NCBI GenBank assembly: GCA_033064195.1
Contig: JARBJD010000003.1
Location: 62,001 to 126,000 of the forward strand
Source of the DNA: Blattamonas nauphoetae
Taxonomy: Eukaryota; Preaxostyla; Oxymonadida
DNA: 64,000 nt
Direction of reading: 5' to 3'
Shown: one piece after another, positions 20,533 through 31,865 of the stretch
Numbering within the stretch: position 1 is the stretch's first letter
Layout of the letters: every line of letters begins with the position of its first letter
Translations under genes and position numbers: made by a program
The notes under the pieces: model-generated
Told to the model about the DNA's origin: nothing
What the model saw: only the letters and a program-made list of their open reading frames with translations
The model's database searches: none

Positions 20533-21623
20533 TCAAGGTTTTTCGAGTGAAGTGGAAAGCTTTTTGAGGGCATACAGCCTTTCTTGCTCGGCAATCCTGC
20601 TTAATTTCCCTTTTGGGTTGTGGCTCCGACCGAGATGCCCTGAAGTGATTTCGAGAAGAACTGAACCGTCCTGTTGAAAGAGGGACGGAGAAGAGGATGG
20701 AGGAGGTGTGACTGGGAGGTTGGAGACAGCGTGTGCCATGTATGAGGCAGGAGAGGGGGAAGGGGATGGAGATGTGGAGTGATGGGATTCCGAATCACTG
20801 TCTGATTCGTCGACGGTGGAGTGTGTTCGCTTCTTTTTGGAGATAACTTCATCATCTTGTTGTGTTTTGTCCAATTTCTTTGTTTTAGTTTGATGTCTAT
20901 CCTTTTTCGAGTGTTTGTCAGCTTTCTCCTTCGATGAAGAATGACGCGATTTGTCTTTATTTTTCTTGTCTTTCTTCTCCTTCTTTCCAGAGTGATCATC
21001 TGACTTTTCCTTTGATGACGTTTTTTTATGTTTATCTTTGTGTTTCTTGTCTTTTTTTTCCGTTCTTTTCGATGTGGGTTGAGAAACAGTCTGTTCTTGA
21101 GAATTTTCCGATATTGGAAGTCGTGGAACTGTTTTCATGAGGGCAGCCGGAGTGACAGATGATGGACGCTCAGGAGACCCGGATATTCCAGGAATAGGCG
21201 AGCTTGAAGGTGATGGCGATGCCATTCCAGGATGGATTCGCACAGATTTTATAGTTCCTTCAAACAACTAAGAAAACATGACAGATAAAATTTAGAAAAA
21301 TGGTTTGATACAGACTGTCTCGAACCAATTCTGGTCGACACTCGATGAGACAAAACGGTCCTGTTTAAGTCCAACAAGCGGTGTAATAACACCATTGTTG
21401 GCACGTCCCAATCCTTGACCTAAGTAATTCGAGTGAACGAATTTCAAGAGAACAATAACACGAAAGCAATGAATAACCATCTAAGAATCAAACCTTCCTT
21501 CCATCCCATCCTCTGAAGCATTTCCCGACCTAGAATGAGCAAAAAAGAGATGAAACAAAGGTGAATAAACGAACCTCGTGAATGGTTATATAGTTCAGGC
21601 CGATTTACAGCGAACCCACTCAT
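20533..21623 (-). CDS. G-patch domain protein with lysine-rich tail
   Basis: G-patch motifs bind and activate DEAH-box RNA helicases in splicing or ribosome assembly. Four exons (21575-21623, 21494-21529, 21316-21419, 20533-21267) give 307 aa in phase. The introns are 45, 74 and 48 nt. The G-patch lies near the N-terminus: REMLQRMGWKEGQGLGRANN, followed by GVITPL. It is split by the introns. The C-terminal half is a long KDKKHKDKHKK-type basic stretch, then a Ser/Pro region. An N-terminal G-patch plus a Lys-rich tail resembles PINX1/Gno1 rRNA-processing factors, but I cannot fix orthology. Confidence 0.75.
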
Positions 21624-21814
21624 TTTTGAGATCAAACCAAACTGTGTTGACGTAGAGACTGAATGAAAATTGTGAAGAGTTTTATCTAAGAAAAGTCTTT
21701 TTCTGCATTAATCTCACATCTCCTCAGGTTTGCTTAGAGAATCTCCTCGAGGGAGTCGAATAGCGGACGTCTTCACTGTGTCACCCGTCTTCTTTCCAGT
21801 GATCGATTTGACGT

Positions 21815-22907
21815 TCAACACACAATATGGAAAAGACAGAAAACTGGTCTGTGATCTGATAAAGTTGCAGTCCAGGCAGCATTGTACTTGAGGAGAGCCA
21901 CACGATCTGTTTCTTTTCTCTGCGACGGTCGCCAAAATATTCGATCAGTCCAAGATGGAATTCTTTTCTTACTCATCTGCCCATAATCAGGGGGGTTTGA
22001 GTATGGTTGTATTTTGTAAGTTGGCTTGAAAAGGAGAGGTCCTTCGCAGAAACCATGTTGGAAGACATTTCCTGCCTTCCTCTCAACGTATAACTGATCG
22101 TGAAGAGAAAGAATCCCGTACTCTCCCCGCTTCATCAATTGTAGTATCATTTCAACAGTACCATCAATCCGATAGTTAAAATCTCCCATCCACCAGACAT
22201 AATCAAAGTGATTTGTCATGATTTCGTCATCAGGCTCGGCAGAATCGCGAGGGAGGCAGTGTTTGCAGTAATTAATGTCGGTTTCCGTTTGAATGCGGAG
22301 ATAATTCATGTTCCGTTCTTGAATGCTGTGTTGGTTGGCTTCGAAATGGGATGAGATAAACAGGAAGGGTCGTTCAAAGAGACAGAATGCAACCATCACA
22401 GCACCTTTGTTTCCGATCACTTGACCAAAGCCGGTTGCAACCTTGTTCCTTTGAACACAACTGAGATGTGGCCGAAGTGAGGATCGAATATAGACCGCAA
22501 TGTGGCACGCCATCAAAGTACTCGTTTCGACAAGACAATAATCATTTGGAGTGAAAAAAGCTTCAAGGACAGCCTCCCATTTTTCTTTCTTCGAATTGAA
22601 AAATGATTTCTAGATTTGAAATTGGGAAAAAATGATGAATGAAGAAGCTAACTGCAATTGTTCGTTCACATTCTTCAGTTCCTATCGCAAAGATATCAAA
22701 TTCCCCAATTGGAATGAATGATAACATGTCCTGCGGCGGTACCTGTCCAAATGATGAAGAAGACGATTTATGGAGTAAAAATGGGATATATCATACACCA
22801 CCCTCAAGATTCCAAGTACACACATACACCGTGAGATCATGGCTTTGATTAAGTGTTGTTTGCATCAAGAGATGTGATTCGTTGCCCACTATTCGTGTTT
22901 TACTCAT
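21815..22907 (-). CDS. Inositol polyphosphate 5-phosphatase
   Basis: Removes the 5-phosphate from phosphoinositides or soluble inositol phosphates, acting at membranes. Three exons (22797-22907, 22653-22742, 21815-22609) give 331 aa, about the bare catalytic domain. The introns are 54 nt (GTATGA) and 43 nt (GTTAGC). Family motifs in order: VYVCTWNLEGG, FAIGTEECERTIA, GNKGAVMVAF, FISSHFEANQ, the signature WWMGDFNYRIDG, PSWTDRIFW and SDHRPVF. All catalytic blocks are present. It stops shortly after the last motif. A second frame stays open to 21714, but I could not join it. The proposed ATG shares the bases CATG (22905-22908) with the ATG of the HECT gene on the other strand, so one of the two true starts may lie further in. 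Confidence 0.9.
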
Positions 22908-25134
22908 GGTTTCTTCTTCATTACTTCACGTATATGTCTTCATCTGTTCCTAGGGAAATGCACAAGCTCTGATTGTTCAGGAAAAACCAGAGCAACATGA
23001 CAAAGAAAAGTTTAAATGGCGTCGTGGTCGCCTAACTAAGTTTCCTCTCCAAAACATGTCATATACCCAAATACGCAAGCTTGATCTCAGTCAGAATGAA
23101 ATTTCGTCACTTCCAGACAAACTGGATCAGTTTAAAGATTTGAGAAAGATGACCCTTTCGAGCAACTGTCTCATGGATATCGATGACTCAATTTCATCAT
23201 TGAAGTCACTAACGCTGTCTGCCTCTTTTAGTCTGACTTCAAATCCTTCTTTTTTCAGACTTGACCTTTCCAACAACAAGCTCGAAACAATTAGCCTTTC
23301 TATCTTCTCACTTCAGAATTTACAAACCCTCAACCTTAGCAACAACTTCATCACCACCATTCCAAACCAAATTGTGGCACTTACATCACTCCATACACTT
23401 CATTTAAGTCATAATATTATTGAGGAACTTCCTGATTTCATTTGTGAACTCCCACTCACTACATTATCACTCGACAACACCCCAACACTCAACCCAGCGA
23501 TCGCACTTCTTGTAGAATCGGGAAACGATTGCTGTTCAGCCATTCTTTCTTTTCTCACTTTTCGTTTCAAAACACCCCTTGACGCTCGTTTCCAACAACA
23601 TCGTGACCCATCAACAGGCCGAGCATTTTTCTCGGATTCTGTCTCCGAAACCACATCCTGGATCGATCCAAGATATTACATTTTCATTTCCTCTCTTCCT
23701 TATGATGAAAAATTCAAATTTTCATTCACAAACGAGCCCAAATTCGACCGATTCCAGAAACGTCGCATTCCTCCCACACACAGCTGTGCTAATCGCCTTT
23801 GCGATACTGCCCCAACACCAGGATGTATTGTTGACTCTTGTGAGAATTGCTGCACACACAACGCGTGTCCTGTCCATCACCACGTCTACAATCGAACAGT
23901 CGTCGTTGAAACACTCTTCCCGCCATCAGTTCCCCTCCCAACTGCCCCCTCTAAGTACGCTCTGCCATTTAACATCCGTGCGAGGCAGTTGTGGATCAAG
24001 CTCCGCAACATGCATCCGGAAGAGGCTCCGAATTGGGTGGACAAGCCACGCGTGAAAGTCAGCCTCCGCCGCACACACACCATCCAAGATTCGTTCCGCG
24101 ACATCATGAGGGCCACTCCAGAGCGTCTGCGTCTTCGCATGAACGTGCAGTACCGCGGGGAGGATGGGCTGGACTATGGAGGCCTGACTCGCGAGTGGTT
24201 CACTCTCCTTTCGAAGGAATTCACCAACCCCGACTATCTCCTCTTTAAGCCCCTCCCCCACAACCCGGCGATCTTCGCCATCAACCCACATTCCGGTGTC
24301 AACCCCAACCACCTCGAGTACTTCAGGTTTGTGGGGCGACTCCTCGCAAAGGCGCTCTTCGACCGTTTTCTGATCAACGCCACGTTCTCGCCTGTTGTGT
24401 ACCGCACTCTGAAGGGGCAGGCACCCACCCTCGACGACCTCGCTCTGGTCGACCCCGACTGCTACCAGTCGCTGAAGAGCATCCTCGCGATCACCGACGA
24501 GGACGAGATCGCCGACCTGTACCTCACTCTCAGCACCGACGAGGAGCGCTTCGGCGAGTTGGTGACTGTCGACTTTGTGGAAGGAGGAAGGGACATCGAG
24601 GTCGACCTGTTCAACAAGGCCATGTACGTCCGGCTGAAGGCGGAGAGCGTGCTGGTCGGTGGGATCCGGGAGCAGCTCGCCAACTTGCAGTACGGCTTCA
24701 ACGAGCTCATTCCGTCGGAACTGCTGCAGGGCTTCTCGCCGGATGAGATTGAGGAGCTGCTGTGTGGAAAGAGGGAGATCGATGTGGAGGACTGGAAAGC
24801 TCATTCGCGCTACGTCACATACACTGCTGACTCCGACGTGGTGAAGTGGTTCTGGGAGATTCTGGAGGAGATGAACAACGATCAACGCACCGAAGTGTTC
24901 CAGTTCATCACAGGCACGTCTAAAGTGCCGCAGGGAGGATTCGCCAACCTTGTGGGCAGCACAGGCCCCCGCATCTTCTCCATCCATCGCATCGACAAGT
25001 CCACCGACCATCTCCCCTCCGCCCACACCTGCTTCAACCAGCTCGACCTGCCGGAGTATCAGTCCAAGGCAGACCTTCACAAGAAACTGGCAGTGGCACT
25101 CGGCATGGGACTGACAGGGTTTGGAGAGAAGTGA
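22906..25134 (+). CDS. LRR-WW-HECT E3 ubiquitin ligase
   Basis: HECT ligases take ubiquitin from an E2 onto their own Cys and then pass it to substrate. Exons 22906-22929, 22954-23216 and 23259-25134 give about 720 aa. The first intron is only 24 nt (GTATAT..CTAG). The second, 42 nt (GTCTGC..CAG), restores a perfect LRR (SLTLLDLSNNKLETI). N-terminal LRRs (about 35-165) are followed by a degenerate WW domain (DPSTGRAFFSDSV, then TTSWIDPRYY; first Trp missing). Next come a Cys-rich segment (CDTAPTPGCIVDSCENCC) and a complete HECT domain (about 330-720). The HECT domain has GLDYGGLTREWFTLLSKE, FRFVGRLLAKALFDRF and the catalytic Cys in SAHTCFNQLDLPEY. The C-lobe is Nedd4/HUWE1-like. LRRs replacing C2 or other recognition domains is unusual. 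Confidence 0.9.
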
Positions 25135-25236
25135 GTCTTCCTTTTGTCTTCATTGAGTTCGAAGCACTTCATTGCTCTTTCTTCTGCAAACAGAAACCCG
25201 CAAAAATTAAGACAACGAAATGAAAACAAAATTAAG

Positions 25237-28159
25237 TTATTTTTTTGACTTTGGTCTCGGCTTTTTAGGCTTTGCCTGTGTTGCGTCTCCTCCGCCAAGC
25301 AGGGCTTTCAACTCCTGCGCCTTCCGCCTCTTCTCTTCGTCCTCCTGCTTCATGCGGATGACTGCTTTCTCCTCTTCAGGCAGAAAGTCAAACGGCAGTG
25401 GGGGTCCGTCCTGCCACTTCTTTGTTGCTTTGGACAGACGCAGCGCGGTGAGAGTGTCCTGCGTCCATTTTTTGATCACCCCAAACAAGCGCTCAGCCTC
25501 AGCGACCTGCTCTTCGAGCTTTGGTCTCAGCTCTCGTGCGATTGTCATCGTCATCTTCTGCTCGACTGGCGCCAGTTCCGGCTGCGAGTCAGCGTTGGAC
25601 AGCGAGCCCCTGCTTCTGTCTGTCTTTCCGCCTTCCTCCGAACGGGCAGTGAGTGGAGGGAGTGTGTTGTGAGATGAGGTGAGTGTGGCGTTGAGACGAT
25701 CCTCCTCTTCATGCTTCTCCCGATCCTTCTTTTCCGCCTCGGTCTCCACTCCGTCCTGCTCAAACTCCCGAACCTGCTTCTTCCTCTTCCGCTCCCCCTC
25801 CACCTTGCTCTGCTGCGTCCTGTTGATCCTCGTCTGCATTGTCCGGTATTTGTAGTCTCCCTCCGTTTTGGCTTTGCTCGTATCTGCTGCGAGTTTCGTC
25901 GTCTCGTCTGTCAGTGCGTACATCAACTTGGAGTTGGCGTCGATCTCGGCGAGCATGGCGTTCTCCTTTTCTTGGCACTTCAGCTTTGTCTCCTCCAGCA
26001 GAGCCCGCTTTTGGATCAGTTCTTGGCACTGAGCCATCAGCTCGTCCTGCCTGTCTGCGAGCTTGTACCTCGTGTCGTTCAGCAGCGCCACGTCCGCACG
26101 GAGTTGCGAGAGAGTCTCCGACAGGCGCTGGGAGAAGGTTTCTTTCCGCCGCTTTTTGTTCTCCGAAAGCAGGTCGACCATCCCCAAAATGAGAATGTGT
26201 GCAGCATTGTTGTACTTCAGTTCGACTGTGAGGAGGGTGGTGTTCGTTCGGAGAGTTGCGATGAGAGTGTTGACTGTTTCGTTCTCGAGCTCGTTGGACG
26301 ACAACCCCAGTCTTTGAACAGACTTGTTGCCTTCAAGTGCTTTCCCCAGCGCCACTCCTCCCACATCGGTGATGCCGTTCCCAGCGAGGATCAGCGTGTG
26401 CACACGAAGTTGCGGGTTGGACGTGATTCCGTCTGCGAACCCGCGCGCCCCTTCGTCGCCCATCCCGTTCCCAGAAAGGTCGATGTACTCCATGTTGCCG
26501 TTGTGGCCGAGTGCACGCCCGATCTGAGAACTGCCCGACGGCGACAGTTTGCAGTCGACGAGGACGAGGCGGAGGAGCGTCCGGTTTGAGGCGACCATCT
26601 CTGCGACCGCCTGAGCTCCGAGAACACCAACCTTGTTGTGGCTGAGATCGAGCTTGGTGAGGAACCGATTTTTCATCAAAGCGACTGCCAGCACCTTCGC
26701 GCCCTTCTCGGTGATGTTGTTGGAGGACAGGGTGAGCTCCTCCAGGTGGCATACCCCCGGCTTCTCCACATCCTCGTCTGCTGTATCCTCGTCGTCGTTT
26801 TCATCGATTTCCTCGTTCGCCGCATCCACAACAGACTGGACCGTCTCCCCCGTCGGGTTGAACGCTCCCGATCCCTGGATCTTCCTCACCAGCCGCGGCT
26901 TCTTCTTCCGCTCAATCTCGCTCTCGGCGTACGGGAGGAGATGGTGGAAGAGCTCCGACGGGGTCGGCGACGACGGGAGCGGTGGAGCTTCTGCTTCCTC
27001 AATCTCGTCGAGCGGCTGAGTAGCAGTCTCGCCCAAAATGTCTGTCTGCTCCGACCTGTCCATCAGAAGCTCCTCAGCCTCAGCTGTGCGCATTCCTTTC
27101 TTCGTCCCTGATTTGGGCGACCGTGTGGCTGAGCTTGCGGTGCTTGTCTTCTTTCGCGTGCGAGTCTTGTTCATCGTCGTTTTCGCTCGCCGCTTCGGCC
27201 TCTCGTTGTCGTAGTCGTCGTCGTACAAGTCTCCGTCGTCGTCGCTGTCGGGAAGGCCCAGACGTTCCCGCTCCTTCTTCCTCTTCTCCTTCGCCTCGGC
27301 CCTTTTCTTCTCAATCGACTCGATAATCTCTTCGGGCGCCTCGAAGATGCCTCGGGCAATCTCAATCGCTCCTTTGTCTCCAATCGCATTCTCACTGAAG
27401 CCAAGAGACTTTACAGCGGTGTTGGGAAGAAGTGCTCCAATGAGTTTAGCTCCCTCTGATCCGAGCGAATTTGATGAGAGTTCGATGTGTGTGAGTGTGT
27501 TGTTGTACGCTGCAAGAGCATGAACAATTGATGTAAGACCATCTAAACTAATGGAATTAGATTGGAGGTTGATTGAAGTGAGAACTTGTGTTCGGGTGAG
27601 GAGTTCGGCGAGAGTGTAGGCGGCAGACCCAATGTGGTTTCGATTCGCACCAGCTATACTTGATAAGTCCATCACTGCGAGAGTATCGTTGTACATTAGC
27701 GCATTAAATAGATCTGTGGCTCCAGTTGGGCCAATATCGTTACTTCTCAAGTCTAAGACACAGATAGAATTATTTCCCTTGGAAAACAACGAAGCAAGAC
27801 TCGACGCACCCTTATCTCGGAGATTATTGGATGCTACAAGATGAAACATGTCGAAGAAAAGAGGTAAAAGTGAAATATAACATACAGAGTTTGAGAACCG
27901 AATAACAATCTTTTTGAGCGAGAACGTCTTCGATTACGAGCATGGCGTTTGGTCCGATTCCACACTCGCTTAAATTGAAGACAGAACCACTGCATTGACT
28001 ATATACAGTTTGAAAGAAGCGATCTCGCTGAACATTGCTGGGTTCTTTTTGAAGGTCATCACACTTCGCGAGGAAGATATCTTCGATCTCTTCTTCGGTC
28101 AGAGGACATACAAAGTCAATATCTTGCCCCTCCTCATGATCGAAGTACGTGTCCTCCAT
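25237..28159 (-). CDS. Leucine-rich-repeat and coiled-coil protein, candidate axonemal
   Basis: Two exons (27886-28159, 25237-27833) separated by a 52-nt intron (GTATGT..TAG) that falls inside an LRR (VLKLSSNNLRDKGASSLASL); 956 aa. Ribonuclease-inhibitor-type LRRs fill about 60-260 and 450-640. The two LRR blocks are separated by an acidic/basic linker (DSDDDGDLYDDDYDNERPKR) of about 180 residues. Residues 640-900 are coiled coil, and the tail is Lys-rich. No enzymatic motif, signal peptide or membrane span is seen. The gene is head-to-head with CCDC39 across 195 bp. LRR plus coiled coil is common in axonemal regulators such as DRC5/TCTE1 and LRRC-type proteins, so a flagellar role is inferred from architecture and neighbour only. 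Confidence 0.7.
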
Positions 28160-28354
28160 CAGAATAAAGAAGTGAAATGTTCAAGTGTTCCTTAATAACT
28201 TTTGTGAAACATGAAGATGTGAAAAGTGGGATATTTCACTCCAAAACTCGGAACAGTTCTGTGTATCGAAACAAAACCAACAATCATTTCCATTTTCCAC
28301 CTCACAAAAATGTTATTATGGGGGCAGTTCAACTTTCATTTTCTGGAGAAGTGA
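28160..28354. promoter_or_regulatory. Divergent promoter region between LRR/coiled-coil gene and CCDC39
   Basis: This 195-bp AT-rich spacer lies between outward-facing ATGs at 28159 (minus) and 28355 (plus). It is one of the longer divergent spacers in the window. No known motif, such as an X-box for RFX, is clear by eye. Confidence 0.35.
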
Positions 28355-31300
28355 ATGTCTGGTGTCGTCGGCGTTGATTTCTCCCAGCTTGGGAACTTCT
28401 TGAACGATGAGAACAAGAATCTCGACACACAAGTTTGTAACTATTTCTCTTTTGACACTCCACCTTCATCAGCTCAAAGCACTTCAACTGGAAGTCGAAG
28501 ATCTCACTGAACAAATTGAAGAGCAAAAGGAAAGAAAGGAAATCATGCAGCAACACTTGAACTCTGTGAAGAGTCAAGTGACGAATAAAACATCACTCGT
28601 TCGTGCCAAAGTTTGTCGTTCCCTTCTGTGCATCTCCATTGACTATATCAATATCTAATCCGATATTAGCAAAAAGAAATTGAAGATGAACAACATCATA
28701 AAGATCTTAACAATCGGCAAATGGGTAAACTCAAGGAAATGATGAAAGAGTATCAAAAATCAGCCTCTGACCTTGAAGAGAGAAATGCAGAACTTCAAAA
28801 TCAATTGTTCAGGAGAAAGGATGAAATTGATGCACTTTCAGGAGGTATCAAATTGAATCAGAACGAATTTGACAATTGGAAAGTCGTCCTGAAACAAAAA
28901 GAAGTTTGCTTCCCTCGACTTGACTCTTCATCTTTTCTTTTTTTCAGCTCGATATTGACGCTATCGCGAAGTATTCAACAGCAGATGAGGCGAGAATTCG
29001 AGATCTACAAATGAATCTTGAACGAATGCAGAAAGAACTTGGGAAGAGGAAAAACGAACTCGAACAGGAAGTTTGCTCTTATTGTCCTCATTCATTTCTC
29101 TCTTTAGATTACAAATGCTCAATCGCTTCAAATCGAGCTCGACAAAACTGAAGAAGATTTCCGACAAATTGAGAAAGAACGACATAAACTCTACCAACAA
29201 TTTGAAGATGTTGTGACAACAATTGAGGAAAGAGACGCTAAAATCAAGGATAATGAGGAGGAGTACAGAAGGAGACAAGAAGAGATGAATAAACTTAAAG
29301 AAACAATTAAGAAACAGGAGGCCATTCTGGAACAGAACAAACAAGAGAACAACCAACTCGAAGCAAAAATCAGTCAGATTAACGCTGGTTTGCAAAGGCT
29401 TCTCACAGAAAAGCAACACTGGGAGCATGTCGTCCAACAGGACACAGACGAGCTTGCTGTCCAACGTGGGATCCTCAGGAAGGAACAAGTTGCACTGAAT
29501 CAACTCAAAAAGGAGGCGCAATCCACTGCAGAGTTGATTGAACAGAAGAAACTGCAGAATATCAACCAACAGGAGAAGCTCCAGAAGAAGAAGGAGCTGC
29601 TCGCTTCCGTCACAAACGAGACGAAGGACAAAGGCGCACAATCGCAGATGATCGAGGCCATGCTCGCCGAAGAAGAGCAGCGCAACATTCAGGCCACACG
29701 CGAGTTGGAGGAGCTGAAGCAAGAAATCTTCAAGCAGAGCCAGCTCCTCTTCCAGACGACGCAGGAGAAGACCAACATCATTGCCGAGATCAGCGGGTCG
29801 GAAACGTCTCTGAAGAACCTGAATGCCAAAATCAAGCGCCTCGACGAGGAGTCGCTCCGACAGAACGAGATCATCTACCACGCCGACTTCCAGATCCAGC
29901 TGATGGAGCGGAAGATCCCACGCGCAATGGGCGTCCGGTCTGACGAAGAGAAGCAGGTCCTCAACGCGAAGATCGCACAGCTGCAGGACGAGATGAACGT
30001 GCAGGCGAAGCAGCAGCAGATTCTGTCGCAGCAGGTCAAGAAACTGGACAGCGAGCTTTTGGAGGTGACGAAGCAGATTGAAAAGTCGAAGGCGCAGAAG
30101 AAGCACATCGAGTCGAAGATTGCCGATGTCAAGCTGACCAACGACAACACTGTCCGCGCTCTGTCGCAGCACCGAACAGAAAAGGAGCAGAAGGCAGTGG
30201 CCCACGACGTGCTCGAGTTGGAGCTGAAGAAGCTGCGGGACACCTTCCACCAGCGACACTCCGAAGTGGTCTCGCTGAAGAACAGGCAGGACCAGCTCGA
30301 GCTGACGATCAGAGAGCGCGCACAGGAAATCAAAGCGCACAACGATCTTCTCCGCTCGGAGGTGCGGCACATGGACGAAGAGAAGCACAAAGTGGCGAAG
30401 GAGCTGAACGACCGCACGATGAAGATTGACAAACTGAAGCTGAAGTACGAAAGTGTGATTGGAATCAGAGGTGGAAACCCGACGGAGGAATCGGCGAGGT
30501 CGCACGCCTACGCCATCGTGCAAGCAGCGCAGAAGAGACAGGAATTGGAAGCAAAGGGTGATGCACTGTACGCAGAAATCACAACCAAACAGAAAGAGCT
30601 AACGCAACTGGAGAACGCCCTGATCGACCTCACAAAAGCCAACGTGGACTACCGCAACACCTTCAAGCAGAGTGGGGCGTCGTCGCAGGACTTGGAAGAG
30701 AAGAAGACGGAAGAGGAGCGACTGAAAGGGTCTCAGCAGAAGCTCAAACAGAAACGCTCCGAGCTGGGTGAGCTACAACAACTTGTGGCGTACCAGCAAC
30801 GGATGACAGAAGAAAGCGAATCCGAGGCAGAAGTTCTGCAGAGAGAGGTGAAAGACTTGGAAGCTAAGAGACTGCAACTCGAGAAGGAAGTGAGTGGCCA
30901 ACTCCCCAAAATCGAGCGAGCGCAGAAGCAGCTCCAAAAGATGTCACAGGAGCACCGACAGCGCTTTGTGAATGAGCAAAAGGGAGGGTTGGACGAAAGC
31001 GGAGACACTCCCATCGAGCGTGAGTTCCAAATGGATGAATTGAAAGAGACGAACCAAATCATCCTCTCCTCGCTCATCCAAATCGGGCAGCAGGACCCAC
31101 GCATTGCCCCCGTCCTGGAGAGTCTGCTGAAGGAGCACAACGTCCCCACAAAGGGACTCACCGCAACAGGCACCACTCAGCTCGGACAGACCACCCCAGC
31201 CCGCGCTGCCACTCGCAAAGACAGTGCTCCTCTTTCTGCAACTGCCGCTCCCAAACGGCAGGGAAGTGCGAGCCAGAGTGGCACGCAAAGCAAATCGCCA

Positions 31301-31789
31301 TCGCGTCCGACAAGCAAGACCACAACGCCAGTCCAGCCGAAGCAGAAGACGGGCTCGCGTCCGATTTCCAGCAAATCCACGGCGAGTGCACCAAAGTCGG
31401 CCTCTCGCCCAACATCAGCTGGGTCCACAAAATCCACAAAGTCCAACGGAAAAGAATCGCAGCCCAATCTCGCTCTCACCGCCACTTCAGTCCCAGCCAC
31501 TCCCAAACAGCCGTCCTCTCGCCCTGCCTCTCCTCCACAAACAGTCTCTCCCCCCAAAACTTCATCTCGCCCTACCACACCACCCAAAACTCCCTCCCGA
31601 ACAGCCACTCCTCCCAAATCCCCCTCTCGACCAGCCACACCACCGAAAACGCCATCTCGCCCATCCACACCTCCGAAAACTCCATCTCGCCCATCCAGTC
31701 CAAAGGCGTCATCCAAGCCACAGAGTCCACGGCCACCTTCAAAACCAGCAAGCCCTCGCCCCTCGTCGATACCGAACTCACCGCACTAA
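28355..31789 (+). CDS. CCDC39: CCDC39, axonemal 96-nm ruler coiled-coil protein
   Basis: CCDC39 (FAP59 in Chlamydomonas) pairs with CCDC40 to set the 96-nm repeat of motile cilia and position inner dynein arms. Five exons (28355-28432, 28473-28610, 28670-28903, 28948-29070, 29108-31789) all join in phase 0 to 1084 aa. The introns are 40, 59, 44 and 37 nt, each starting GTTTGT or GTTTGC. Nearly the whole of 25-830 is coiled coil. Diagnostic CCDC39 blocks are present: LNAKIKRLDEESLRQNEIIY then FQIQLMERKI, LRSEVRHMDEEKHKVAKELN, IDKLKLKYE, and AYAIVQAAQKRQELEAKGD. Residues 865-1084 are a Pro/Ser/Thr/Lys tail with tandem TPPKTPSR-like units, longer than in animals. Length otherwise fits the family (about 940 aa in human). 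Confidence 0.92.
31530..31770 (+). repeat. Tandem TPPKTPSR-type repeats in the CCDC39 tail
   Basis: Imperfect units of about 24 nt encode SRP(A/T/S)TPPK(T/S)P. At least six copies run in tandem at the C-terminus of CCDC39. They are basic and proline-rich, like microtubule-binding tails; that function is inferred. Confidence 0.75.
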
Positions 31790-31865
31790 CTTGGCACGTT
31801 TAATTTTGGAGAGGACGACATTTTTCACAAAACCAATACTTCTTCATTGCGAAATGTAATCGAAA

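Noticed and set aside
21714-21935. Extra C-terminal frame after the 5-phosphatase stop (NVKSITGKKTGDTVKTSAIR)
   Set aside because: No splice pair joins it in phase and the catalytic domain is complete at the stop. It could be a frameshifted tail, but I cannot support that.
28961-30523. 520-aa antisense open frame over CCDC39
   Set aside because: It is a Leu/Val/Asp-rich reverse reading of a Lys/Glu/Gln-rich coiled coil, a common artefact.
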